Shown here piece by piece: positions 55,890 through 64,000 of a stretch of 64,000 bases of DNA. Every line of letters begins with the position of its first letter. Position 1 is the stretch's first letter. Origin of the DNA: JAFLCL01 sp964502175 (GTDB lineage Bacteria; Myxococcota_A; Polyangia; Polyangiales; Sandaracinaceae); assembly GCA_964502175.1 (NCBI GenBank), contig CAZCVE010000008.1, positions 1-64,000 on the forward strand, in the 5' to 3' direction. Both the position numbers and the translations under genes were made by a program. The notes under the pieces are model-generated. The model was not told where the DNA came from. It saw only the letters and a program-made list of their open reading frames with translations, and made no database searches.

Positions 55890-56036
55890 GACGTATCTCC
55901 GTATCCGTATGCGTGAATCTTGTCAACGCTTCCGCGTGACTTCTAGGGGATCGCGATGTCGTCGGAAGTTCTCGCGTGGATGAATGTAGATTGCCGCGAC
56001 ACCAGAGCGTGCCTGGCGACGGATACGCTGGGCCCG

Positions 56037-56048
56037 CTATCCTCGCGC
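56037..56048 (+). promoter_or_regulatory. Candidate -10 region (CTATCCTCGCGC) of a leaderless transcript
   Basis: TATCCT (56038-56043) ends 6 nt before the ATG at 56050. The same 12-mer occurs at 52476-52487 before the dipeptidase-like gene. No ribosome-binding site precedes this ATG. Confidence 0.4.
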
Positions 56049-56049
56049 G

Positions 56050-58092
56050 ATGCTCGCTTCGTCGTTCCGGCCCGCCGCGGCCGTCTTGGCTTCTCTCTCG
56101 ATCGTCGCGCTGGCGAGCGGGTGTCCGACGACGCCCACTGCGGACGCGGGCACTGCCGTCGACGCGGGTGTGAGCGACGACGCGTTCGAGGCTCCGCCGG
56201 ACGCTGGCAATGACGCCGCGTTCGATGCGGGTCCGCCGACCGCGATCTTCGCCGCGCCGCACGAAGGCGACGACCCCTCCGTCTTCTTCGATCTGCCGTG
56301 GCCGAACGAAGCGCGCCTCACGCCCGCGGGCACGCCCGACTTCTCGTCGTTCCCTGCGCCCACGCGCGGCCTGATCCGCGACTACCTCGACGCGATCGCC
56401 GTCTCGCAGGACGGCTGGTCGACGATGGGATCGGTCTATTTTCGGTTCAGTCACGACCTCGATCCCGCGACGCTGCCGACCTCGCTCGCGTCGTCGGTCG
56501 CGGGCGACGCGAACGTCTTTCTCGTCCCGCTGATCGAGGGCGCGACGAGCGCGGAGCGTCATCCGGCGGTCGTGTACTTCGAGCCGCGCGTGACGGTGTA
56601 CTGGCCGGGACACACGCTCGCGATTCGTCCTGCGGATGGCTTCCCGCTCCTTCCGGGCACGCTCTACGCGGCGGTCGTCACGCGCGACGTGCGGACGACG
56701 GGCGGCGCGACGCTCGGTCGCGACTCGGACTTCGAGGCCGTGCTCGCGGGTGACGCGAGCGTCGAAGAGCTCGTGACGATCTACGAGCCCGCGCTCGCGT
56801 CGCTCGACGCGATGGGCATCGAGGCCGAGAGCATCTTGTCGCTCGCGATCTTCCGCACGCAGGATCCCACCGCGCTGCTCGCCGCTGCCGCCGACTGGGT
56901 GCACGACGAGATGCCCGCCCCCGTGGTGATCGAGGAGGACTGGAGCGCGCGCGGCGCGGCGGCCACGCACAACGTCCTCCAGGGTCGCTACAGCGGCGCG
57001 CCCACGTTCCAAGAGGGCGAGATCCCGTACCGCAGCGAAGGCGGCGGCGTGCACCTCGATCCCGACGGGGATCCCGTGCTCGAGGGCACGTTCGAGGCGC
57101 GCTTCTCGCTCGCCGTGCCCGTCACGCCGATGCCCGAGGCGGGCTACCCGATCATCCTCTACGGCCACGGCACGGGCGGCGACTTCCGCTCGGTGCTCGA
57201 CGACGACACGGCGACGCTCTTCGCGGCGCAGGGCTTCGCGTCGATGGGGATCGACGCGCCGGTCCACGGTGAGCGAAACCCCACGATGGACGACACGCTC
57301 TTCTTCAACATCCTCAACCCCGACGCCGTGCGCTGTAACCCGATCCAGGGCGCGCTCGATCACGCGGCGCAGTCGGTGGTCGCCGAGTCGCTGCTCGTGC
57401 CGCGCGCGACGCTCGAGCGCGACGGTCAGCAGATCCACTTCGATCCGACGCGCATCTACTACGTCGGCCACTCGCAGGGCGCGCTCGTGGGTCCGCTGTT
57501 CTTCGGCGTGGACGACACGCCTCGCGCCGCGCTCTTCAGCGCGGGTGGCTCGCTGATCGGGCACACGCTCCGCGAGAAGACGGAGCCCGTCGACATCCCG
57601 CAGCTCGTGCGATCGCTGCTCGGCTTCTCCGGCGCGACCACGGCCGAGGCCTTCGAGCGCGAGGGCTTCACGCTCGAGCACCCGATCGTGACGATCCTCC
57701 AGGGCTGGGTGGACGTGTCGGACCCCGGCAACTACGGCCCGCTCGCCGTCGATCGTCCTCGCGCGGGGTTCGCGGCGCGCTCGGTGATCCTCACCGAGGG
57801 CCTGCGCGACTCGTTCGTCGCGCCGATCGGCATGGAGGCGCTGGCCACCGCGTTCCGCGTGCCGGTGGCCGCGCCCGTCTCGCGCGAGATCGTCGGCCTC
57901 CAATTCCTCGGCATCGACTCCGAGCCCGCGATGATCACGGCCAACCTGCGCGGCGGCGCGACGGGCGCCTTGCTGCAGTTCCCGGAGGACGGTCACTTCG
58001 CGTTCTTCGACGACGAGCGAGGACGCGAGCGCATCGCGTCGTTCTTCGCGTCGTTGCTCGAGGGCGGGCCCGGGACGATCCCCGGGCCGTGA
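56050..58092 (+). CDS. Alpha/beta hydrolase-fold lipoprotein
   Basis: 680 residues. Signal ASLSIVALASGC with a lipobox at Cys25, then a short Asp/Ala-rich linker (TADAGTAVDAG, DAGNDAAFDAG) like that of other lipoproteins here. Residues about 80-330 are beta-rich and of unknown type; a hydrolase domain follows with PIILYGHGTGGD, MGIDAPVHGERNP, nucleophile elbow YYVGHSQGALVG, and catalytic His in FPEDGHFAFFDDE. It is probably a surface-exposed esterase or lipase; substrate unknown. It converges with an ECF sigma gene that ends 1 nt away. Confidence 0.82.
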   Translation: MLASSFRPAAAVLASLSIVALASGCPTTPTADAGTAVDAGVSDDAFEAPPDAGNDAAFDAGPPTAIFAAPHEGDDPSVFFDLPWPNEARLTPAGTPDFSSFPAPTRGLIRDYLDAIAVSQDGWSTMGSVYFRFSHDLDPATLPTSLASSVAGDANVFLVPLIEGATSAERHPAVVYFEPRVTVYWPGHTLAIRPADGFPLLPGTLYAAVVTRDVRTTGGATLGRDSDFEAVLAGDASVEELVTIYEPALASLDAMGIEAESILSLAIFRTQDPTALLAAAADWVHDEMPAPVVIEEDWSARGAAATHNVLQGRYSGAPTFQEGEIPYRSEGGGVHLDPDGDPVLEGTFEARFSLAVPVTPMPEAGYPIILYGHGTGGDFRSVLDDDTATLFAAQGFASMGIDAPVHGERNPTMDDTLFFNILNPDAVRCNPIQGALDHAAQSVVAESLLVPRATLERDGQQIHFDPTRIYYVGHSQGALVGPLFFGVDDTPRAALFSAGGSLIGHTLREKTEPVDIPQLVRSLLGFSGATTAEAFEREGFTLEHPIVTILQGWVDVSDPGNYGPLAVDRPRAGFAARSVILTEGLRDSFVAPIGMEALATAFRVPVAAPVSREIVGLQFLGIDSEPAMITANLRGGATGALLQFPEDGHFAFFDDERGRERIASFFASLLEGGPGTIPGP

Positions 58093-58800
58093 TCAGGCCG
58101 CCTCGAGCGCGGGCTCGTCGGCCGTGATCTGCGCGCTCGGCTGACCGACGTAGCCATGGCTGGCGGCATACGCCGCGAGCTCGCGCTGCATCGCCTTCCG
58201 CGCGCGGTGGAGGCGCGACATCACGGTGCCGATGGGACAGCCCATCGCGAGGGCCGCGTCGCGGTAGCTGCGATCCTCGAGATCGACGAGGACGATCACG
58301 CGACGGAACTCTTCGGGCAGGCGCCAGAGCGCTGCGTGCACTTCGTCCGACAGCGTCTCGCCCGGTGTGCGCGACACGAGCTCGACGCTGCGACGTGCGT
58401 GCGTCTCGACCGCGTGCACCTGCGTGAGCACCTCGCGCTCGCGGCGGCGCTTGCGGTACCCGTTGATGAACGTGTTGAGGAGGATGCGGTGCATCCACGC
58501 GCGACCGTTCGTGCCTGGCTCGAAGCGATGCCAGAACACCCAGGCGCGCATCACGGCCTCCTGCACCAGGTCGTCGGCTTCGGCGCGTGATCCCGTGAGC
58601 CGCACCGCCGCGGCGACGAGCTCCGATCGATGGCGCAGGACCTCGTGGTCGTAGCTCGCGCGATCTCCGACGGCGGCGAGGCCGCGTAGATCGTGGACGC
58701 CCGAGACCTCGTCGCGGTCACCGTCGAACGAGTCGTCGAGTCGCTCGTGTTCGGCAGCGGGCGCAAGGGACATCGGGGCGTGCTGGGCTCGTCGCATCAT
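58093..58800 (-). CDS. ECF-type RNA polymerase sigma factor
   Basis: 235 residues from the ATG at 58798-58800; the adjacent ATG at 58797 has better spacing from GGAGG. Region 2 (EVLRHRSELVAAAVRLTGSRAEADDLVQEAVMRAWVFWHRF) and region 4 (LWRLPEEFRRVIVLVDLEDRSYRDAALAMGCPIGTVMSRLHRARKAMQREL) are clear, with NGRAWMHRILLNTFINGYRKRRRE between. ECF factors are usually controlled by an anti-sigma factor; none is next to it here. A 50-residue N-terminal extension is unusual for the class. Confidence 0.9.
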   Translation of the reverse strand: MMRRAQHAPMSLAPAAEHERLDDSFDGDRDEVSGVHDLRGLAAVGDRASYDHEVLRHRSELVAAAVRLTGSRAEADDLVQEAVMRAWVFWHRFEPGTNGRAWMHRILLNTFINGYRKRRREREVLTQVHAVETHARRSVELVSRTPGETLSDEVHAALWRLPEEFRRVIVLVDLEDRSYRDAALAMGCPIGTVMSRLHRARKAMQRELAAYAASHGYVGQPSAQITADEPALEAA

Positions 58801-58954
58801 GACCTCCGCGCCCTCTTCAGCAGCCCCCGTGCCAGCGACGTCACCCAAGGAAAATGGCCGAATTTCGCGAGCGTCGCGCCCGAGGCGCCCGAACGAGGTG
58901 CCACGATGACGAGGCCGTGACCGAGCCTCGTGTCAGCGTGTCAGCAGTGTCGTG

Positions 58955-60508
58955 TCAGGGCCGCCGCGACGCGTCGCTGGCCAGCGAGCCCATCACGAAC
59001 GACACCGCCTCGGCGACCTCGCTCGCGAACAGACCGCGATCGCGACCCGCCGCCGCCCGCTCTCCGGCGAGCGCGTGAGCGACGACTCCGCGCCATGCGT
59101 GCGTGAACGTGCTGCTCGCGTTGGGTGCACGCGTCTCGGCGAGGAAGCCCGCGATCACGCCGGCCAACACGTCACCCGTTCCCGCGACGCCGAGCGCGGG
59201 AGTGCCGCGATCACACACGACCATCGACCCGTCGTGCGTCGCGACGATCGTTCGCGCGCCCTTCAGCACGACGCACTGACGGCTGACCGTCGCGAGCCGC
59301 TGCGCCGCGCTGAAGCGATCGGACTGCACGGCCTCGGTCGTGGAGCCGAGCAGCGCAGCCGCCTCGGCCGGATGGGGCGTCAGCACGCGCGGCCGGGCTG
59401 CCTTCGACAGCGCCGCGAGCGAAGCGTCGTCGGCGATCGCGCGGAGGGCATCGGCGTCGAGCACCGTCGGCACCGGCAGCTCGATCGCGAGCCGCCGTAC
59501 GAACGCGCGCGTCGTGTCGTCGAGGCCGAGGCCAGGCCCGAGCACTGCGCTCGCGCACCGCGCGGAGTCCGCGAGCACGACGCCCACGCCAGCCTCGAGG
59601 GCCTCGGGCACCTCGCGGGTCATCAGCTCGATCACCTTCGCGTCGAGCGCCGCGCGCGCCGAGCCCCTGGCGGCGAGCGTCACGAGGCCCGCGCCCGCGC
59701 GCATCGCGCCGAGCCCCGAGAGCAGCGCGGCGCCTGTTTTTCCTGGCGATCCCGCGATCACGAGGACGTGTCCACCGGTGCCCTTGTGCGCATCGATCGC
59801 GCGCGCCCGCGTGTGATCCGCGAGCGCCCGCTCCCCGACGAGCCCAGCGTCGGCAGCGACGGGCGCGGGCGCTCCGATGTCGACGACGACCACGCGTCCT
59901 GCGAGGCCGAGACCCGGCGCGTGATGGAGGCCGCGCTTGTGCGCGTGGAACGTGATCGTGAGATCCGCGCGGAGCGCAGCGCCGAGCACGCGCCCCGTGT
60001 CGGCGCAGACGCCGCTCGGCAGATCGAGCGCGACGCGCGGGACTCGCCAGGCATCGAGCCTCTCCACGACCTCGCGCAGCGCACCCTCGATCGCGCGATC
60101 GAGGCCTGTCCCGAACAGGCCGTCGACGACCAACGAGCAGCGATCGACGTAGGCGTCGAGGTCTGCCGCCTCTCGGATCACGCGCGGCGTGATCCCGACC
60201 GCGCGCATCGCTGCCAGCGCGAGCGCGGCGTCGCCGGTGACGCGCTGCGGATCACCGACGAGCACCACGTCGCACGCGATGCCGCGCGTGTGGAGCTGTC
60301 GCGCGACGACCCACGCGTCGCCGCCGTTCTGTCCGATCCCTCCGGCGATCAGCGGCCGAGCGAGGTTCGACCCGAGCTCGCGCACGATCACGTCCGTCGC
60401 CGCGCGCCCCGCGTTCTCCATGAGGACGATGCCGGGGACGCCGCCGTCGATGAGCGTGCGATCCGCTGCGCGCGCCTCGGCGCGGGTGAGCAGCGGGCGG
60501 CCGATCAC
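58955..60508 (-). CDS. nnr: Bifunctional NAD(P)H-hydrate epimerase/dehydratase
   Basis: 517 residues from the GTG at 60506-60508 (GTGA overlap with pdxJ). The N-terminal half is the YjeF_N epimerase (IVLMENAGRAATDVIVREL, GIGQNGGDAWVVARQLHTRG, VVDGLFGTGLDR, LDLPSGVCADTGRVLG). The C-terminal half is the ribokinase-like dehydratase (GSPGKTGAALLSGLGAMRAGAGLVTL, LTPHPAEAAALLG, VVLKGARTIVATHDG, GVAGTGDVLAGVIAGFLAE). It repairs damaged NADHX/NADPHX. The pdxJ-nnr pairing is common in Myxococcota and other bacteria. Confidence 0.94.
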   Translation of the reverse strand: MIGRPLLTRAEARAADRTLIDGGVPGIVLMENAGRAATDVIVRELGSNLARPLIAGGIGQNGGDAWVVARQLHTRGIACDVVLVGDPQRVTGDAALALAAMRAVGITPRVIREAADLDAYVDRCSLVVDGLFGTGLDRAIEGALREVVERLDAWRVPRVALDLPSGVCADTGRVLGAALRADLTITFHAHKRGLHHAPGLGLAGRVVVVDIGAPAPVAADAGLVGERALADHTRARAIDAHKGTGGHVLVIAGSPGKTGAALLSGLGAMRAGAGLVTLAARGSARAALDAKVIELMTREVPEALEAGVGVVLADSARCASAVLGPGLGLDDTTRAFVRRLAIELPVPTVLDADALRAIADDASLAALSKAARPRVLTPHPAEAAALLGSTTEAVQSDRFSAAQRLATVSRQCVVLKGARTIVATHDGSMVVCDRGTPALGVAGTGDVLAGVIAGFLAETRAPNASSTFTHAWRGVVAHALAGERAAAGRDRGLFASEVAEAVSFVMGSLASDASRRP

Positions 60509-61233
60509 GCGCGCTCCATGGCACGCAGGAAGCGACGCACGGCCTCCTCCATGCCCACGAGGACCGCGTCCGACACGATCGCGTGTCCGACGTTGAGCTC
60601 GACGATCTCGGGCGCCGCATCGAGCAGCGCCCCGACGTTCGCCACCGACAGGCCGTGGCCCGCCGCGAGGTGGAGCGGGCGCTTCGAGCTCGCGTTCCAG
60701 CGCGCTGCGTTCGCGATGCGCGCGAGCTCGCGGTGAGCGGCGTCGCCCGTCGCGTTCGCGTAGTCCCCCGTGTGGAGCTCGATGTGCGCGGCCCCGACGT
60801 CGATCGACGCCTCGATCTGATCCGGCTCGGGATCGATGAACATCGACACGGCGATCCCTCGCTCGCGCAGCCGCGCCGTGATCGCCGCGAGCGACGCGCG
60901 CTGACCTGCCACGTCGAGGCCGCCTTCGGTCGTGCGCTCTTCGCGCTTCTCGGGCACGAGCGTCACGAAGTCGGGCTTCACGCGCGCGGCGAGGGCGACC
61001 ATCGCGTCCGTCGCCGCCATCTCGAGGTTGAGGATCGTGCCGATCTTCGCGCGCAGTCGCTCGACGTCGTCCGGCTGGATGTGTCGTCGATCTTCGCGCT
61101 GGTGCACCGTGATCCCGTGGGCGCCCGCGGCCTCGCACGCGAGCGCGGCCTCGACCGGATCCGGATACGAGGTGCCCCGCGCCTGCCGGAGCGTGGCGAC
61201 GTGATCGACGTTGACGTGGAGCTTCACCGACAT
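60505..61233 (-). CDS. pdxJ: Pyridoxine 5'-phosphate synthase
   Basis: 242 residues from the ATG at 61231-61233, giving the family N-terminus VKLHVNVDHVATLRQARGTSYPDPVEAA. Other diagnostic segments are HGITVHQREDRRHIQPDDV, FVTLVPEKREERTTEGGLD, HIELHTGDYANA and HLAAGHGLSVANV. It condenses 3-amino-1-hydroxyacetone phosphate with deoxyxylulose phosphate in vitamin B6 synthesis. It is translationally coupled to nnr. Confidence 0.96.
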   Translation of the reverse strand: MSVKLHVNVDHVATLRQARGTSYPDPVEAALACEAAGAHGITVHQREDRRHIQPDDVERLRAKIGTILNLEMAATDAMVALAARVKPDFVTLVPEKREERTTEGGLDVAGQRASLAAITARLRERGIAVSMFIDPEPDQIEASIDVGAAHIELHTGDYANATGDAAHRELARIANAARWNASSKRPLHLAAGHGLSVANVGALLDAAPEIVELNVGHAIVSDAVLVGMEEAVRRFLRAMERA

Positions 61234-61335
61234 CGACGAGACGATCGCACGCGCCCTCGGGGGCCGCGAGGTCCAATCGAGAGACGGCCCGAGAGACCAC
61301 TCCAAGAGACCGTGCAGCGCTCGCGAACGCGCGGG

Positions 61336-61668
61336 CTACACGTAGTCGCCGGAGACGCGAACCATCGTCTGCTTCTCCACGCCGCGTCGCATGATGACGA
61401 GCTCGACGGTCTCGGTCGGACACTGCGCGTGCCACACGAGGAGCCGCGCCACGAGACGCACGAGATCCGACGGGTCGACCTGCGGGATGCGATCGAAGAG
61501 GCGCACGCCCCACTGCTCGGGGCTGGTGAACACCTCGGCCTGCGCGACGGCGAAGCCCTCGGGCGTGATCACGTCCCAGAACTGCGCGGCCTTCGCGCTC
61601 ACGCCGTCGCGCGGGATCGCGGTCACTCGCTTGAAGGTCAGGCGATCGAGCTCGAGCGTGGTGCTCAC
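61336..61668 (-). CDS. Hypothetical protein downstream of prkA
   Basis: 110 residues from the GTG at 61666-61668 (overlaps the prkA stop). No signal or TM. The sequence reads like a small alpha/beta domain (LTFKRVTAIPRDG.. FWDVITPEGFAVAQAEVF.. LVRLVARLLVWHAQCPTETVELVIMRRG) with one Cys. I recognise no family. Translational coupling to the kinase gene suggests it may be a regulator or substrate of PrkA. Confidence 0.65.
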   Translation of the reverse strand: MSTTLELDRLTFKRVTAIPRDGVSAKAAQFWDVITPEGFAVAQAEVFTSPEQWGVRLFDRIPQVDPSDLVRLVARLLVWHAQCPTETVELVIMRRGVEKQTMVRVSGDYV

Positions 61669-63941
61669 CTCGCGTACCTCCGCTGGAGCAGCTCCGAGAG
61701 CACGTCGCGCGCGCCCCGCGTCGGGTAGCCGAAGCGCCCCGTCATCGTGTCCATCGTCCTCCGCGCACGGCGCTGTCGCTCGGCGTCCGGGATCGTCTGC
61801 GATGCCGTGACCCGCAGGACGTCCTCGATGATCTCTGCGAGCTGCCGCTTGCGCGATGCCCAGCTCGCCTCGCGGAGCTGCTGGATGTAGCGAGGGAAGA
61901 CGCGTGCGTACACGACGCGCTCGCCGGGGTTGTCGATCGCGTACGCGGCGACACCGCTGATCAGGTCCTTGCGGAACCCGTCGTGGTTGCGCACGACGCC
62001 CAGCATCTGCTCGACGCCCTCCATGAAGCGCGTGTCGGGCTCTTCGTCCTTGCCCGTGTGCGGGTTCGGGACCTTCTCCTTCTTCAGCCAGTACGAGACG
62101 CTCGTCACGTAGCGGTCGAAGAGCTCGAGGTACTGCGACTCCTCGACGAGGCCCGTCGCCTGCCGGAGCTCGTCGTCCACGCGATCGAGCCAGCGCTGAC
62201 GGACCACCTCGATGAAGCCGCGGTGATCCTGGTAGCCGCCGTCGACCGCATCGCGGAGGAAGTCGTAGTCCTCGGTCTCGCAGAGATCCTTGATGCGCTG
62301 GAGGATCGCGATCGGCGAGAGCCCCTCGTGCAGAGGATCCTGCGCGGCGTCGAGCATCAGCGTCCGCACCTCGCGAGGCGACGCGCCGGAGCTGCCCTCG
62401 AAGCTCGGCCACGTGTCGGACTCGTTGCGGAGGTCGTCGATGTGCGCGCGCAGCTCGGCCGCTTCTTCGTTCGAGAAGCGATCGGGGATCGACGCGTCGG
62501 CATAGAGCTCGGCCTTCTCGAGGGGCGTGAGCGACGACGCCACCGGCGCGAGCTTCTTGCCGTGCGCGGGCAGCATGAAGCTCTCTGCGCGCGGCTTGCG
62601 GAGTCGCGTGAGCACGGCCCAGAGCGCGGCGACGTAGGTCGCGTGCGGCGTGCGATGTCCGCGCACCTGCGGCGCGATCTGCGCGTCGTAGATCGCCTGC
62701 TCCGCGCGGTAGTCCACGAGGTAGGGCACGCGCACGAGCGAGAGACGCCCGCGGAAGGAGCGGTACTCGTGGTGCTCGCGGAACGCCTTGAGGTGGATGT
62801 CGTTCGAGGTGCCGACGAAGATCGTGTTCAGCGGCAAGACCGACGCGTTCAGCGCGACCTCGCCCTCTTCGACGGCGAGGAGCAGATAGCGCCACGCATC
62901 GAGCGGACGCTTGAGCAAGTCCGAGAATTCGAGGATGCCGTTGGTGGCCTCGACCAGCTCGCCGTGCGTCTCGTAGAGCGCGACCGACGCGAGGGACGCG
63001 GGGAGGGCGGCCAGCGAGCGATCCATCGTGATCTGTCGCTCGGTCGCGTCCACGGCCATCTGCGGCCCGATCGTCACCGCGCCGCGTCGGTAGCGCTGCG
63101 AGATCGAGAGACGCTCGACGCGAACGTGCGCGAGAACGCGCGCGAGGTCACCGCGGTAGGCCGTCATCAGCGCGTCGAAGATCTTTCGGTTCTTGGCGCC
63201 GAGCTCGCCGTCGAGGATCGAGCGCGGCGGGCGCTCGCGGGCCTCGGTCGTCGTCGTGTATGCGGCCTCGAGGAAGCTGCGTCGATCCCCGGTCGGTAGG
63301 AGCAGGAGCGGGCTCTCGCGCAGCTCGCTGTCGAGGCGCAGGTCGATCGCCGCATCGGGCAGGTGCGCGTACGAGTCGATCGACTTGTAGGTGGTGTCGT
63401 CGGTCGATCCGAAGCCGAGCGCGCGGCCGTCTTTTCCGCGCGGGAAGATCCACGAGAAGTAGTAGATCGCGCCGGGATCGGTGCTCGAGTAGTGCTCGAG
63501 CGCGCGCATCATGCAGTTCACGAACGTCGACTTCGCGCTGCCGTTCGGCCCGTGCAGCAGCACGAGCCGGTTGATGCGGCCCTCGCGCACGAAGTTCGAG
63601 ATCGCGCGGTAGAACGCGACCTGGATCTCCTCTTGTCCGACGAGCGCGTCGCGCGCGCGGCCTTCCTCGACGAACGGCAGATCGAAGAGGCGGTAGCGCG
63701 TGATCTCGCGTCCCCCCGCGCGAGCGACCGTGGTGGTGCCGAAGTGATCGAACGCGTCGCGCAGGTACCGCGAGGCGTCGCGCGTGTGCTGGTACGGGGC
63801 GGCCCCCGCGACGTCCACGAACTCGGCGAACGACAGGACACGTCGCTCGGCGATGAAGCGCGCTTGCAGCGCCTCGCCGATCTTGCCGAGCGTGTCGTGT
63901 GACTTGCTGGGTTCGCCGTCGCTCATCGGGCCGGAGCTCAT
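61665..63941 (-). CDS. prkA: PrkA-type serine protein kinase/AAA ATPase
   Basis: About 758 residues from the ATG at 63939-63941; an ATG at 63926 and a TTG at 63977 are alternatives. The AAA_PrkA domain has Walker A LLHGPNGSAKST (Lys near residue 127) and contains FPRGKDGRALGF and PLLLLPTGDRR. The C-terminal PrkA kinase-like domain (about 450-700, YFERYVT-type LFDRYVTSVSYWLKKEKV) is present. It is longer than the roughly 640-residue enterobacterial YeaG. The usual partners YeaH and SpoVR lie outside the window or are missing. It is the last clear gene in the window; the plus-strand end carries no further gene. Confidence 0.9.
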   Translation of the reverse strand: MSSGPMSDGEPSKSHDTLGKIGEALQARFIAERRVLSFAEFVDVAGAAPYQHTRDASRYLRDAFDHFGTTTVARAGGREITRYRLFDLPFVEEGRARDALVGQEEIQVAFYRAISNFVREGRINRLVLLHGPNGSAKSTFVNCMMRALEHYSSTDPGAIYYFSWIFPRGKDGRALGFGSTDDTTYKSIDSYAHLPDAAIDLRLDSELRESPLLLLPTGDRRSFLEAAYTTTTEARERPPRSILDGELGAKNRKIFDALMTAYRGDLARVLAHVRVERLSISQRYRRGAVTIGPQMAVDATERQITMDRSLAALPASLASVALYETHGELVEATNGILEFSDLLKRPLDAWRYLLLAVEEGEVALNASVLPLNTIFVGTSNDIHLKAFREHHEYRSFRGRLSLVRVPYLVDYRAEQAIYDAQIAPQVRGHRTPHATYVAALWAVLTRLRKPRAESFMLPAHGKKLAPVASSLTPLEKAELYADASIPDRFSNEEAAELRAHIDDLRNESDTWPSFEGSSGASPREVRTLMLDAAQDPLHEGLSPIAILQRIKDLCETEDYDFLRDAVDGGYQDHRGFIEVVRQRWLDRVDDELRQATGLVEESQYLELFDRYVTSVSYWLKKEKVPNPHTGKDEEPDTRFMEGVEQMLGVVRNHDGFRKDLISGVAAYAIDNPGERVVYARVFPRYIQQLREASWASRKRQLAEIIEDVLRVTASQTIPDAERQRRARRTMDTMTGRFGYPTRGARDVLSELLQRRYAR

Positions 63942-64000
63942 CGAGGGAGGATCGCGGTCAGGGAACGTCGAGCGCAATGGCGAGTGTGCGCGTGTCGGGC

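Noticed and set aside
55898..55926. TTGACA with TACGGA after 17 nt upstream of the rhodanese-MoeB gene
   Set aside because: The -35 is perfect but the -10 would overlap the ribosome-binding site and leave a leader of about 2 nt. I could not decide between a leaderless start and chance.

Overview
This 64 kb window is very GC-rich. Genes are densely packed with frequent 4-nt start/stop overlaps, and GTG and TTG starts are common. The gene content points to a Myxococcota chromosome of the Polyangia/Sandaracinus type: a pilT-pilC-pilS block, Asp/Ala-rich and Cys-rich lipoproteins, a DUF4266/DUF3570 pair, a stand-alone sigma region-4 protein, PrkA, and many outer-surface proteins. This placement is an inference from gene content; I could not run a phylogeny. 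No insertion sequence, prophage, CRISPR array, tRNA or rRNA operon is visible.

Region 1 (321-13870) is a surface-polysaccharide locus read on the minus strand. In transcription order it holds a Wza-type export lipoprotein, a 1560-residue formyltransferase/NRPS hybrid whose adenylation domain carries an inserted flavin monooxygenase, a Wzz/GumC protein, a PssD/PssE-like split glycosyltransferase, a sugar-nucleotide epimerase and half of a methyltransferase. After the oppositely oriented RNase P RNA gene come a carrier protein, a stand-alone adenylation enzyme and a polysaccharide deacetylase. The mixture of NRPS-type activation chemistry with glycan export is the most unusual feature of the window.

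Region 2 (13930-27330) contains an Hpt phosphotransfer protein, two alpha/beta hydrolases, a lipoprotein, a glutamine amidotransferase, an SDR with an altered catalytic Tyr, pilS-pilC-pilT, glycerol-3-phosphate dehydrogenase, a phytoene-desaturase-like flavoprotein and purM. Region 3 (27394-40538) has lipoproteins and repeat-rich anchored proteins, a HIT hydrolase, a chlorite-dismutase-family protein, a YbjN-like protein, an AMIN/amidase_3 cell-wall hydrolase, GlnD, a TPR lipoprotein, RlmE and a PCC/DUF296-domain protein.

Region 4 (40540-47283) holds a Dpp-type peptide transporter in which the second permease is fused to its substrate-binding protein, a small Cys-rich lipoprotein, a low-GC promoter region, a MerR-like regulator, a sigma region-4 protein and alanine dehydrogenase. 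Region 5 (47551-64000) has a ManC-like guanylyltransferase, a five-gene outer-surface operon with DUF4266/DUF3570, an M19 dipeptidase homologue with altered metal ligands, a T3SS inner-rod-like protein beside a FliA-type sigma factor, a rhodanese-MoeB fusion, a hydrolase lipoprotein, an ECF sigma factor, the pdxJ-nnr pair, and PrkA with a small unknown partner.

Functional calls rest on motifs read by eye from the translations. Starts were adjusted wherever the longest frame ran past a better start, judged by overlap with the upstream gene, ribosome-binding site or signal peptide.
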